Shown piece by piece: positions 1 through 6,201 of a stretch of 14,409 bases of DNA (position 1 is its first letter; each line of letters starts with the position of its first letter). Made by a program: the position numbers and the translations under genes. Location of the stretch: assembly GCA_020345785.1 (NCBI GenBank), contig CP070771.1:486834-501242 (forward strand). Reading direction: 5' to 3'. Source of the stretch: Desulfobacterales bacterium (GTDB taxonomy: Bacteria > Desulfobacterota > Desulfobacteria > Desulfobacterales > JAFDCJ01). The notes under the pieces are model-generated. The model made no database searches. It saw only the letters and a list, made by a program, of their open reading frames with translations, and was not told the DNA's origin.

Positions 1-79
1 GTCTATTTTATAAAAAAGACTGAGCAAGCCTACTTCGCCAGATTGGCTACGAAGGCCGCGAGCGAAACGACCTGGAACT

Positions 80-98
80 CCCCCTTTCCTAAAGGGGG
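80..98. repeat. CCCCCTTT/AAAGGGGG hairpin upstream of the first gene
   Basis: A perfect 8-bp stem (CCCCCTTT at 80-87, AAAGGGGG at 91-98) with a 3-nt loop, followed by a second G run and a short ATTTT. It resembles a short palindromic repeat dispersed in intergenic DNA of many bacteria (recollection of the motif, not a search). A weaker 6-bp hairpin, ATCACG/CGTGAT, follows at 144-162. The first 217 bases hold no convincing gene. The T run after the stem is poor, so I do not call it a terminator. Confidence 0.5.
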
Positions 99-217
99 CC
101 GGGGGGATTTTCTAAATTCTGCGGTTCGATATTCGGGTCGCAGATCACGTCTTCAGCGTGATTCGCTGTGCCGTTTAGGTGAAGTTTCATAAGAGGTTTC
201 AGGTAGGAGCTATAAGA

Positions 218-1591
218 TTGCTTACCACCAGCAAGGCCATTGATTCGATTTTTAAGGCCAAATCCATTGCCGTGGTCGGCGCTTCTGCCGATCCTCTGAA
301 ATTCGGCTATATGACCATGAGCTCTCTGGTAAAGGGAGGCTATGAGGGGCGCTTGTATCCGGTCAACCCCAAAGCAAAAGAAATTATGGGATTGAAGGCT
401 TATGCCTCGGTCAGCGAGGTGCCCGACGAACTCGATTGTGTGGTCATCATCGTACCGGCCAAATTCGTGGCCGGCATTCTGCATGAGGCCGCACAGAAAG
501 GGGCCAAAGGAGCGATCATCCAATCAGCCGGATTCAGGGAGGCCGGCAGACCGGACTTAGAGGAAGAAATCTTTTGTACTGCCCAAAAACTCGGATTGCG
601 CTTAATGGGGCCGAATATCCAGGGTGTCAATTATCTGCCCAATAAGATGTGCGCGATGTTCTTTCCCGTCATCGACCTTAAGGGTCCGTTGGCGGTCGTC
701 ACCCAGAGTGGAACGGTCACCACTGCTTTAGGGGAGTGGGCTGCAGATGATGGCTTAGGCATTTCAGCGGCGGTTAACCTGGGAAATCAGGTTGATATAT
801 GTGAAGCTGATTACATCGATTACTTTGCCCAGGATGCAAACACCGGCGCCATTGCCATGTATGTGGAAAGTTTAAAAAACGGGCCGCGATTTCTGGACTC
901 CCTGGGAAAAGCAGCCTTGCAAAAGCCGGTCGCGATTCTGAAAGCCGGGCGAACCCCGGTCGGCGCTCAATCGGCAGCCTCTCACACGGGTGCCATCGCC
1001 GGCCGGCACCCGGTTTTTAAAGCGGCCTGCCGACAATTTGGCGCTGTGATCGCCGAAGACCTGCCGACCCTTTATGATCAGGCCAAGGCCTTAGCCACCT
1101 TAGCGCCCCCTCAAGGCAACCGGATAGTGATCATCTCAACCTCCGGAGGTGCCGCAACCCTGGCTTCGGACGAGGGCGAAACAAGGGGTCTGAGGTTTCC
1201 CGAGTTGCCGCCGGCCCTACGGGCGGAGCTGGAAAATTTGAACCTGCCGCCGCTTGCACATTTAAACAATCCGATCGACCTGGTTTCATTGGATGCCGCG
1301 CATTTTCAGCAGGTGGCTCAACTCGTCGATCGATATGCGATTGCCGATATCATCCTCATTAGTTTCGGCGATCCTGTCGCCGGCGGGGACGAGGTCGTTA
1401 AATTTCTGGCTGCGACAAACAGAGCCAGTCTATGCGTCAGCTATATGGGCGGCGGTGAAGAAGAGACCCGCAGCAGATTTTCCATCCATCGGGCCGGCAT
1501 ACCGGTTTTCCCCTCGCCGGAGAGAGCGATGCGAGGTATTGCAGCTGCGGTCTGGAAAGCAGAATTCTGTCGCCGGAAAGGCATCACTTAG
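218..1591 (+). CDS. Acyl-CoA synthetase (NDP-forming), alpha subunit
   Basis: Predicted 457-aa alpha subunit of an ADP-forming acetyl/acyl-CoA synthetase, which converts acyl-CoA + ADP + Pi to acid + ATP + CoA and conserves energy by substrate-level phosphorylation in the cytoplasm. An N-terminal CoA-binding Rossmann domain begins at SIAVVGAS (about residues 16-23). Succinyl-CoA-synthetase-like domains follow, with VTQSGT near 161-166 and SHTGAIAG containing His256, which matches the phosphorylated histidine of the family. I chose the TTG at 218 because AGGAG lies 8-9 nt upstream and the protein then starts a few residues before the Rossmann strand, as in homologues; a GTG at 179 would add 13 residues without a good RBS. 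The ATP-grasp beta subunit is neither fused nor present in the window. The stop codon falls at the edge of repeat copy A. Confidence 0.88.
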   Translation: MLTTSKAIDSIFKAKSIAVVGASADPLKFGYMTMSSLVKGGYEGRLYPVNPKAKEIMGLKAYASVSEVPDELDCVVIIVPAKFVAGILHEAAQKGAKGAIIQSAGFREAGRPDLEEEIFCTAQKLGLRLMGPNIQGVNYLPNKMCAMFFPVIDLKGPLAVVTQSGTVTTALGEWAADDGLGISAAVNLGNQVDICEADYIDYFAQDANTGAIAMYVESLKNGPRFLDSLGKAALQKPVAILKAGRTPVGAQSAASHTGAIAGRHPVFKAACRQFGAVIAEDLPTLYDQAKALATLAPPQGNRIVIISTSGGAATLASDEGETRGLRFPELPPALRAELENLNLPPLAHLNNPIDLVSLDAAHFQQVAQLVDRYAIADIILISFGDPVAGGDEVVKFLAATNRASLCVSYMGGGEEETRSRFSIHRAGIPVFPSPERAMRGIAAAVWKAEFCRRKGIT

Positions 1592-1678
1592 TGCTCCTAT
1601 TCGTAATTACAGTTACGTATTAGCAATAATTTTTTTTCACCGCAGAGGCGCAAAGCGCGCAGAGATAACTTTTCTTTT

Positions 1679-1705
1679 CATTTGCCTTTGAGAGGAAGGC
1701 AAATG
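1679..1705 (+). promoter_or_regulatory. Hairpin 1 of repeat A, covering an RBS and start codon
   Basis: Perfect 10-bp stem CATTTGCCTT/AAGGCAAATG with 7-nt loop TGAGAGG (1689-1695). The loop and 3' strand contain the GAGAGGAAGG Shine-Dalgarno-like sequence, and the last three bases are the ATG of the 17-codon ORF. The loop is the exact reverse complement of the loop of hairpin 2. The same sequence recurs unchanged at 4852-4878. Confidence 0.7.
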
Positions 1706-1756
1706 AAAAACAATCAGCCGATGGCGCAAAATAAATCGATCACTAATAAATCGTAA
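1703..1756 (+). CDS. Putative 17-aa small ORF in repeat A
   Basis: ATG at 1703 reads MKNNQPMAQNKSITNKS and stops at TAA 1754-1756. AGAGG lies 7 nt upstream of the ATG. The equivalent ORF in copy B (4876-4929) has the same length and frame: three silent third-base changes, three substitutions (Q to E, I to A, T to A) and no indel, although indels occur elsewhere in the repeat. The peptide is hydrophilic, without a membrane segment or known motif. It may be a leader peptide or a chance ORF in a repeat. Confidence 0.35.
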   Translation: MKNNQPMAQNKSITNKS

Positions 1757-1835
1757 GGTCAACATATTATTCTTATGAATACCAAATCGAGTGCTACAAA
1801 GATCAGATTTCTATTTTACCCGCAGGGTTTGAGTC

Positions 1836-1870
1836 TTTTTATTTGCCGTCCTCTCAACGGCAAATAAAAA
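1836..1870 (+). promoter_or_regulatory. Hairpin 2 of repeat A, loop complementary to hairpin 1
   Basis: Perfect 14-bp stem TTTTTATTTGCCGT/ACGGCAAATAAAAA with 7-nt loop CCTCTCA (1850-1856). It is an inverted copy of hairpin 1 except for one stem pair that differs as a compensatory change (T-A in one, G-C in the other). The CCTCTCA loop can pair with loop 1 and would mask the GAGAGG RBS. Seen directly in sequence; any role in RNA is inferred. Confidence 0.65.
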
Positions 1871-2054
1871 ATAAACACTCTCTGCGACCTCAGCGTCTCT
1901 GCGGTGAAATTTATAAATATTTATCTGTTGTGAGGTCAAATTGCTGTAAAGTCATCCATTGACTATACCTCACTGTATTTATGAAACTATGTACTTAGTA
2001 CTCAAATGATGAAAACCCGGTGGCTTCGAATGTTCGAATAAATAGAGGCGGCTT

Positions 2055-3332
2055 ATGATTCTAACCCATGACGAACAGGAAATTCTAAACGGGAAACAAG
2101 GCCCGACGCTTCAAAAAATAATGAGAACCATGGTGCTGTATGGTGAAGCGTTGGAGGCCGAAAAATTCGTTGATATCGACTGGTCCGGACATTTTTCCAT
2201 CCCATTCGCATTGCCCGGTGTCGGACCGCGGCTGGAGATGCTCGACGAGTTGGCGGCAGCGGGGCTCAAAACGAAACATCCATTCACCCTGGATCCCCGG
2301 GCCCCCACCGATTTTGAAACACTGGGGGTCACCCCGGAGCAAAAAAGGTTGTTTATGGAAATGCTGCGCGACCAGCCCGCCTACGATGAGCGCATGCTGC
2401 AACTGGGTCTGCGGGACAAAGATGCATACACGTGCACGCCTTATTTTCCCGAGGTGGGCAATATCCCGCCGCGCGGCTCGATTTTGGCATGGTCCGAATC
2501 CTCTTGCGTGGTATATGCAAACTCGGTCCTGGGCGCCCGGACCAACCGGAATTCTTCCATCCTGGACATTCTATCCAATATTATCGGAAAAACGCCGCTG
2601 ACCGGGTTGCTGACCGATGAGGGTCGCCGGGCGAATTGGCTGGTCGAGGTCAAGACAAATAAGCGCCCGAATCCTCAATTGCTGGGGGCCGCCATTGGAA
2701 TGAAGGTGCTGGAGGACGTTCCATTCATCATCGGTCTTGAACGCTTTTTGACGCCCCGGTTGGATGAAGAAACCATTGATTTTCTAAAGGAGATGGGCGC
2801 CGCCTGCGCCGCCATCGGGGCCGTCGGGCTTTATCATGTAGATCAGATAACCCCGGAGGCGACTGATGACGGTCATAAGTTACTCAAACCCGATTACAGG
2901 ACATACACCATCAATGACCGGGAGCTCGATGCGCTTTTTTCATCTTATCCGGTGATGTGGGCGGACAAACACGCCGAGCCGCGCAAATGCATGATCGGAT
3001 GCCCCCATCTGAGCTTGAGTGAGTTATACCGGTGGACGGAAAATATCTGTGAGGGATTGCAGGCGGCCGGACGGGACAAGGTCACCGTGGAAACCATCTT
3101 GTGCGCCGCGCCGCAGATTATAAAAAAATTTCAAGCGGATGAAAAAGCGTTCCGTCGGCTCAAGCGCGCCGGTGTGAAACTGACAGATACATGTCCGGAA
3201 GCGTACATGAACAACCAGCTGTGTGCGCGCGAGGCGATGATTACGAATTCCAACAAGTTTCGAGCCTTCACCACGGCCAGGATGTATTTGGACCATGACC
3301 TCATCCGGGTTATTGTCGGCGGCAAAATGTAG
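2055..3332 (+). CDS. Aconitase-X large (catalytic) subunit, DUF521 family
   Basis: 425-aa large subunit of an aconitase-X (AcnX) dehydratase. Characterised members are hydro-lyases: mevalonate-5-phosphate dehydratase in archaea and cis-3-hydroxy-L-proline dehydratase in bacteria. Family blocks seen: YTCTPY (Cys127), WSESSCVVYANSVLGARTNR (Cys151 region), GCPHLS (Cys316) and TDTCPE (Cys380). The cysteines in the last blocks are candidate Fe-S ligands. The start follows a GAGGCGG-type RBS, 59 nt after repeat A. The small subunit follows 12 nt downstream, so this is the two-polypeptide form rather than the fused form typical of bacterial hydroxyproline enzymes. Neither isoprenoid nor proline genes surround it. 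With a dehydrogenase and BKACE next door I infer dehydration of a hydroxy acid; the substrate is unknown. Confidence 0.9.
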   Translation: MILTHDEQEILNGKQGPTLQKIMRTMVLYGEALEAEKFVDIDWSGHFSIPFALPGVGPRLEMLDELAAAGLKTKHPFTLDPRAPTDFETLGVTPEQKRLFMEMLRDQPAYDERMLQLGLRDKDAYTCTPYFPEVGNIPPRGSILAWSESSCVVYANSVLGARTNRNSSILDILSNIIGKTPLTGLLTDEGRRANWLVEVKTNKRPNPQLLGAAIGMKVLEDVPFIIGLERFLTPRLDEETIDFLKEMGAACAAIGAVGLYHVDQITPEATDDGHKLLKPDYRTYTINDRELDALFSSYPVMWADKHAEPRKCMIGCPHLSLSELYRWTENICEGLQAAGRDKVTVETILCAAPQIIKKFQADEKAFRRLKRAGVKLTDTCPEAYMNNQLCAREAMITNSNKFRAFTTARMYLDHDLIRVIVGGKM

Positions 3333-3344
3333 CGGGGAGATAAA

Positions 3345-3788
3345 ATGGCAAGAGTATTCAAGGGCCGGTCGGTATTGCCGGACGAAATCAAGGGTGAGGC
3401 GGTTGTAACCCATACCGGATTTAATACGCTGGCCTGCTACTATAAAAGCATCCTTACCAACGCGACCACGGCCATTTGTGGGGATCAGGGCAACCCGGAA
3501 CTCTTTGGCCGGGATCTCACGGACAAGATCCTGTGCCTGCCCAAGAGCATCGGCTCAACATCTGCCGGAGCAGCCTGGGATAGAATCGCCAAGATGGGGA
3601 TCGCACCACGTGCGATGCTTTTTGCGGAGCATATCGATTCTCTCAGTGCAGCCGGATTAGTGTTGGCGGAGGTTTGGGCCGGCATCCGCATCTGTGCGGT
3701 TGACCAGCTGGGAGATGAGTTTTTAAATTATGTCAAGACCGGTCAAAAGATCCGTATCAAACCGGATGGCACGGTTACAGTCGGATAA
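3345..3788 (+). CDS. Aconitase-X small (swivel) subunit, DUF126 family
   Basis: 147-aa swivelling-domain subunit that pairs with the large subunit to complete the AcnX active site. Family features are the N-terminal strand with G-x-A-V-V, the TAICGDQGNPELFGRDLTDKI stretch (residues ~41-61), and LPKSIGSTSAGAAW (65-78), whose serines align with the substrate-binding loop of aconitase swivel domains. GGGGAGA precedes the ATG. It lies 12 nt after the large-subunit stop and 24 nt before the dehydrogenase, consistent with one transcript. Length is normal for a stand-alone DUF126 subunit. Confidence 0.9.
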   Translation: MARVFKGRSVLPDEIKGEAVVTHTGFNTLACYYKSILTNATTAICGDQGNPELFGRDLTDKILCLPKSIGSTSAGAAWDRIAKMGIAPRAMLFAEHIDSLSAAGLVLAEVWAGIRICAVDQLGDEFLNYVKTGQKIRIKPDGTVTVG

Positions 3789-3812
3789 CCGGATGGACGG
3801 GGAGGTCTGGCA

Positions 3813-4754
3813 ATGGAAATATCCCGCATCGCCGTTATCGGCGCCGGAACCATGGGAACCAAAATCTCGCATCGTTGTATCGTCTCCGGTTTAGAGACCA
3901 TGTTGTATGACAAGTTTCCCGATGCACTACAAAGAGCGGTGGCGCAAATTGAAGACTGGCTGAAGGAGAGAATTCAACAGGGCCACATGACCGCGGAACA
4001 GACGCAGGCCGCCAGAGCCAAACTGCATCCCTGCGACGGTTTAGCAGAGTGCGTCGGTGCGGCAGATCTAATCATTGAAACGGTGCCCGAGAACCTGGAA
4101 TTAAAGCGTGGGGTATTGGCCGAAATCGATGAATTATTGCCTTCAAAAGCGTATGTCTGTACCAACTCATCGTCGTTGCCATGCTCTAAAATAGCAGGTT
4201 CCCTCAGCCGACCGGAACGATTCTTCAACATTAATTTTTCGATGCCCCAGGAACCGACCGATAAACTGGTGGAGTTAATGCGAGGTGCGCAGACCGCGGA
4301 TGAAGCCATGGTGGCGGGAGAGAAATTTGTTCGTATGCTGGACATGGTTCCCATTGTCACCTACCGCGAGATCATGGGCTTTTCCTTTAACCGCGTCTGG
4401 CGGGCAATCAAACGGGAAGTATTGCATCTGGTCGATCAAGGCTACTCTGACTACCAGGACATCGATCGCGCCTGGATGATGGAATTCGGCACACCTTTCG
4501 GGCCATTCGGATTGATGGACATCATCGGACTTGATGTGGTGCGGGATATAGAAAAACAATACTATCTTGACAGCGGAGAAGAAAGAGACAGGCCTCCCGG
4601 GCTGCTGGACGATATGATTTCCCAGGGCAAGCTGGGCGTCAAAAGCGGCCAGGGTTTTTACAAGCATCCGAACCCGGCCTACAAGGAGAAGGAATGGCTG
4701 CACAAGCAGGGCAAGTACGATGAGGACATTAAAACTAAGCTGCAAATTATTTAA
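3813..4754 (+). CDS. 3-hydroxyacyl-CoA dehydrogenase-family NAD-dependent dehydrogenase, catalytic His replaced
   Basis: 313-aa two-domain dehydrogenase that would oxidise a 3-hydroxy group to a 3-oxo group with NAD+. The Rossmann domain starts IAVIGAGTMG (residues 6-15), with IIETVPENLELK (87-98) and TNSSSLP (117-123). The C-terminal domain begins around MGFSFNR (188-194) and ends with the GKLGVKSGQGFYKH block. Compared with canonical enzymes the serine, Glu154 and Asn193 positions are kept, but the catalytic histidine of the HFFNP motif aligns with Asn141 in INFSMP, with a one-residue insertion before KLVE. The same fold acts on free hydroxy acids in carnitine dehydrogenase and gulonate dehydrogenase, so a non-CoA substrate is possible. 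GGGGAGG precedes the start. The gene follows the AcnX pair and ends just before repeat B. Confidence 0.85.
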   Translation: MEISRIAVIGAGTMGTKISHRCIVSGLETMLYDKFPDALQRAVAQIEDWLKERIQQGHMTAEQTQAARAKLHPCDGLAECVGAADLIIETVPENLELKRGVLAEIDELLPSKAYVCTNSSSLPCSKIAGSLSRPERFFNINFSMPQEPTDKLVELMRGAQTADEAMVAGEKFVRMLDMVPIVTYREIMGFSFNRVWRAIKREVLHLVDQGYSDYQDIDRAWMMEFGTPFGPFGLMDIIGLDVVRDIEKQYYLDSGEERDRPPGLLDDMISQGKLGVKSGQGFYKHPNPAYKEKEWLHKQGKYDEDIKTKLQII

Positions 4755-4851
4755 GCCGTTAAGCTTAATGCTACTATTCGTAATTCCGGTGACGTATAAA
4801 CTGATTTTTTCACCGCAGAGGCGCAGAGTGCGCAGAGAAAACTTTTCGTTT

Positions 4852-4878
4852 CATTTGCCTTTGAGAGGAAGGCAAATG
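4852..4878 (+). promoter_or_regulatory. Hairpin 1 of repeat B
   Basis: Identical to the hairpin at 1679-1705: a 10-bp stem with loop TGAGAGG, covering the RBS and ATG of the small ORF at 4876. It is invariant although surrounding repeat sequence has diverged between copies. Confidence 0.7.
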
Positions 4879-4929
4879 AAAAACAATCAGCCGATGGCAG
4901 AAAACAAATCGGCAGCTAATAAATCTTAA
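4876..4929 (+). CDS. Putative 17-aa small ORF in repeat B
   Basis: ATG at 4876 reads MKNNQPMAENKSAANKS and ends at TAA 4927-4929. It is the counterpart of the ORF at 1703-1756, with equal length and frame and the same RBS. The reading frame is also open upstream to 4720, inside the dehydrogenase gene, but that extension is not open in copy A and lacks support. Function unknown; it may be a leader peptide or chance. Confidence 0.35.
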   Translation: MKNNQPMAENKSAANKS

Positions 4930-5010
4930 GGCAAACATTAAATTCATACGAATATGAAACAGGACAATTCGAAGATCAGATTTTTGTTTTGCCCGCAGGG
5001 TTTGAGTCTT

Positions 5011-5043
5011 TTTTATTTGCCGTCCTCTCAACGGCAAATAAAA
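5011..5043 (+). promoter_or_regulatory. Hairpin 2 of repeat B
   Basis: Perfect 13-bp stem TTTTATTTGCCGT/ACGGCAAATAAAA with loop CCTCTCA (5024-5030), the exact complement of the loop of hairpin 1 in the same copy. The structure is the same as at 1836-1870. Confidence 0.65.
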
Positions 5044-5179
5044 GATAATCGCTCTCTGCGACCTTCGCGCCTCTGCGGTGAAATTTATTAGTTTTCTGTG
5101 GTAGGGTCAAATTGCCGGCAGGACATCAATTGATTATACAGCACTGTTTCTATGAAGCTGTGTATAGAAGGAGGAAATC

Positions 5180-6151
5180 ATGCTTAAAGAGTCCGATTAC
5201 ATATGGAATTATGCCGATTCGTACGAATTCATGGAAAAAGTCCAGCAAGGCATGCCGCCTCTGATTATATGTGTCGCATGCAATGGCGGGGTCCAGGGAA
5301 AGGAGTACAATGAGAATTTGCCGGAAACAGCCGATGAAATTGCCGATTCCGTTTACGGGGCCTATCAGGCGGGAGCCTCCATGGTCCATATTCATGCCCG
5401 CGATCCGAACAATTTAGCCAGCTGCGCCCGGACCACCGAGGTATGGCATGAGGTCAACCAAAAAGTAAGAGAACGATGCCCCGATATCATAATTAATAAT
5501 ACGACGGGCGGGGGCCTGGATATGACCATGGAGGAAAGATTATCCTGTTTGGATGCCATGCCGGAGGTCGCATCTTTGAATCTGACGCCTGACATGAGCA
5601 AATTTAAACTCAAGGAGCGCAAAGCGCCCCTGCCGCACCCTCACCCTGCAATAGATTATGACGATTGTCTGCCATTTTCATACAAATGGGTCACCCGCTT
5701 TGCATCAGAGATGAAGAAACGCAACATAAAAGCTGAGCTGGAAACTTATCATTCCGGTGGTGCATGGGTTATCCGCGATTTGATCGATCAGGGCTTAATC
5801 GATAAACCTTACTGGATACAGACGGTGATGGGTTACCAGACTTCAAGTTTTCCCGCCGTCCAAAATGTCGTGTCTCTTTTGAGCGAGTTCCCAAAGGACT
5901 CCTTGTGGCTTTGCTCCGGAATCAGCATTTTTCAGCTGCCGATGACGACGCTTGCAATTCTCTTGGGCGGTCATGCCAGGGTAGGTATGGAAGACAATAT
6001 CTACTATCGCCGCGGCGAAAAATTGAGCAGCAATGCCCAGGTGGTGGAGCGAACCGTCAGAATTGCACACGAACTAAACCGCGAGATCGCAACCCCCGTT
6101 CAGGCTCGGAAAATGCTGGGATTATCGGAGACGCCCACAAGCTATTCATGA
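5180..6151 (+). CDS. Beta-keto acid cleavage enzyme (BKACE, DUF849)
   Basis: 323-aa zinc enzyme of the Kce/BKACE family, which condenses a beta-keto acid with acetyl-CoA and cleaves it to acetoacetate plus a new acyl-CoA. Known members act on 3-oxo-5-aminohexanoate in lysine fermentation and on dehydrocarnitine. VHIHARDP supplies zinc ligands His70 and His72. VGMEDN supplies Glu271 and Asp272, and Arg267 precedes them; the spacing matches His46, His48, Arg226, Glu230 and Asp231 of Kce. ACNGGVQGKEYNENLPET near the N terminus is also typical. About 25 residues precede the first family strand (PLIICVACNGG), a modest extension. The start has a strong AGGAGG RBS. The dehydrogenase just upstream would make its 3-oxo substrate; the PLP enzyme lies 50 nt downstream. 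Confidence 0.93.
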   Translation: MLKESDYIWNYADSYEFMEKVQQGMPPLIICVACNGGVQGKEYNENLPETADEIADSVYGAYQAGASMVHIHARDPNNLASCARTTEVWHEVNQKVRERCPDIIINNTTGGGLDMTMEERLSCLDAMPEVASLNLTPDMSKFKLKERKAPLPHPHPAIDYDDCLPFSYKWVTRFASEMKKRNIKAELETYHSGGAWVIRDLIDQGLIDKPYWIQTVMGYQTSSFPAVQNVVSLLSEFPKDSLWLCSGISIFQLPMTTLAILLGGHARVGMEDNIYYRRGEKLSSNAQVVERTVRIAHELNREIATPVQARKMLGLSETPTSYS

Positions 6152-6201
6152 GTTGATCTTAACCGCGCAAGCAATCGAAGTAGTTTCAAGGAAGATTTAA
6201 C

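Larger units (their letters stand above)
1588..1996 (+). repeat. ~400-bp intergenic repeat, copy A
   Basis: First of two direct copies (the other is at 4765-5166), estimated by eye at about 80% identical with small indels. A core of 1635-1909 is bounded by imperfect inverted repeats: CACCGCAGAGGCGC...GCAGAGA at 1638-1665, and its complement at 1879-1906 (23 of 28 matching). Inside are two perfect hairpins and a 17-codon ORF, annotated separately. Positions 1676-1725 are 50 nt identical to copy B. Similarity extends outside the inverted repeats on both sides, so the duplicated unit is larger than the palindromic core. A weak shared promoter-like pair, TTGACT at 1959 and TATGAA at 1980 (15-nt spacing), sits near the 3' end. 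A MITE-like non-autonomous element is plausible; no transposase is present. Confidence 0.85.
4765..5166 (+). repeat. ~400-bp intergenic repeat, copy B
   Basis: Second direct copy of the repeat at 1588-1996. Inverted-repeat ends lie at 4811-4838 and 5053-5080 (24 of 28 matching). The 50-nt block at 4849-4898 is identical to 1676-1725. The weak promoter-like pair TTGATT at 5130 and TATGAA at 5151 is kept at the same spacing. The repeat ends about 14 nt before the BKACE start codon, so it forms that gene's leader. It fills the gap between the dehydrogenase and BKACE genes; apart from the 17-codon ORF no gene is seen there. Confidence 0.85.

Noticed and set aside
179..217. GTG start for the acyl-CoA synthetase subunit
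   Set aside because: No RBS precedes it, whereas the in-frame TTG at 218 has AGGAG at the right distance and matches the usual N terminus.
1635..1909. Insertion sequence
   Set aside because: The inverted-repeat core has no transposase ORF and no clear target-site duplication; at most it is a MITE-like non-autonomous element.
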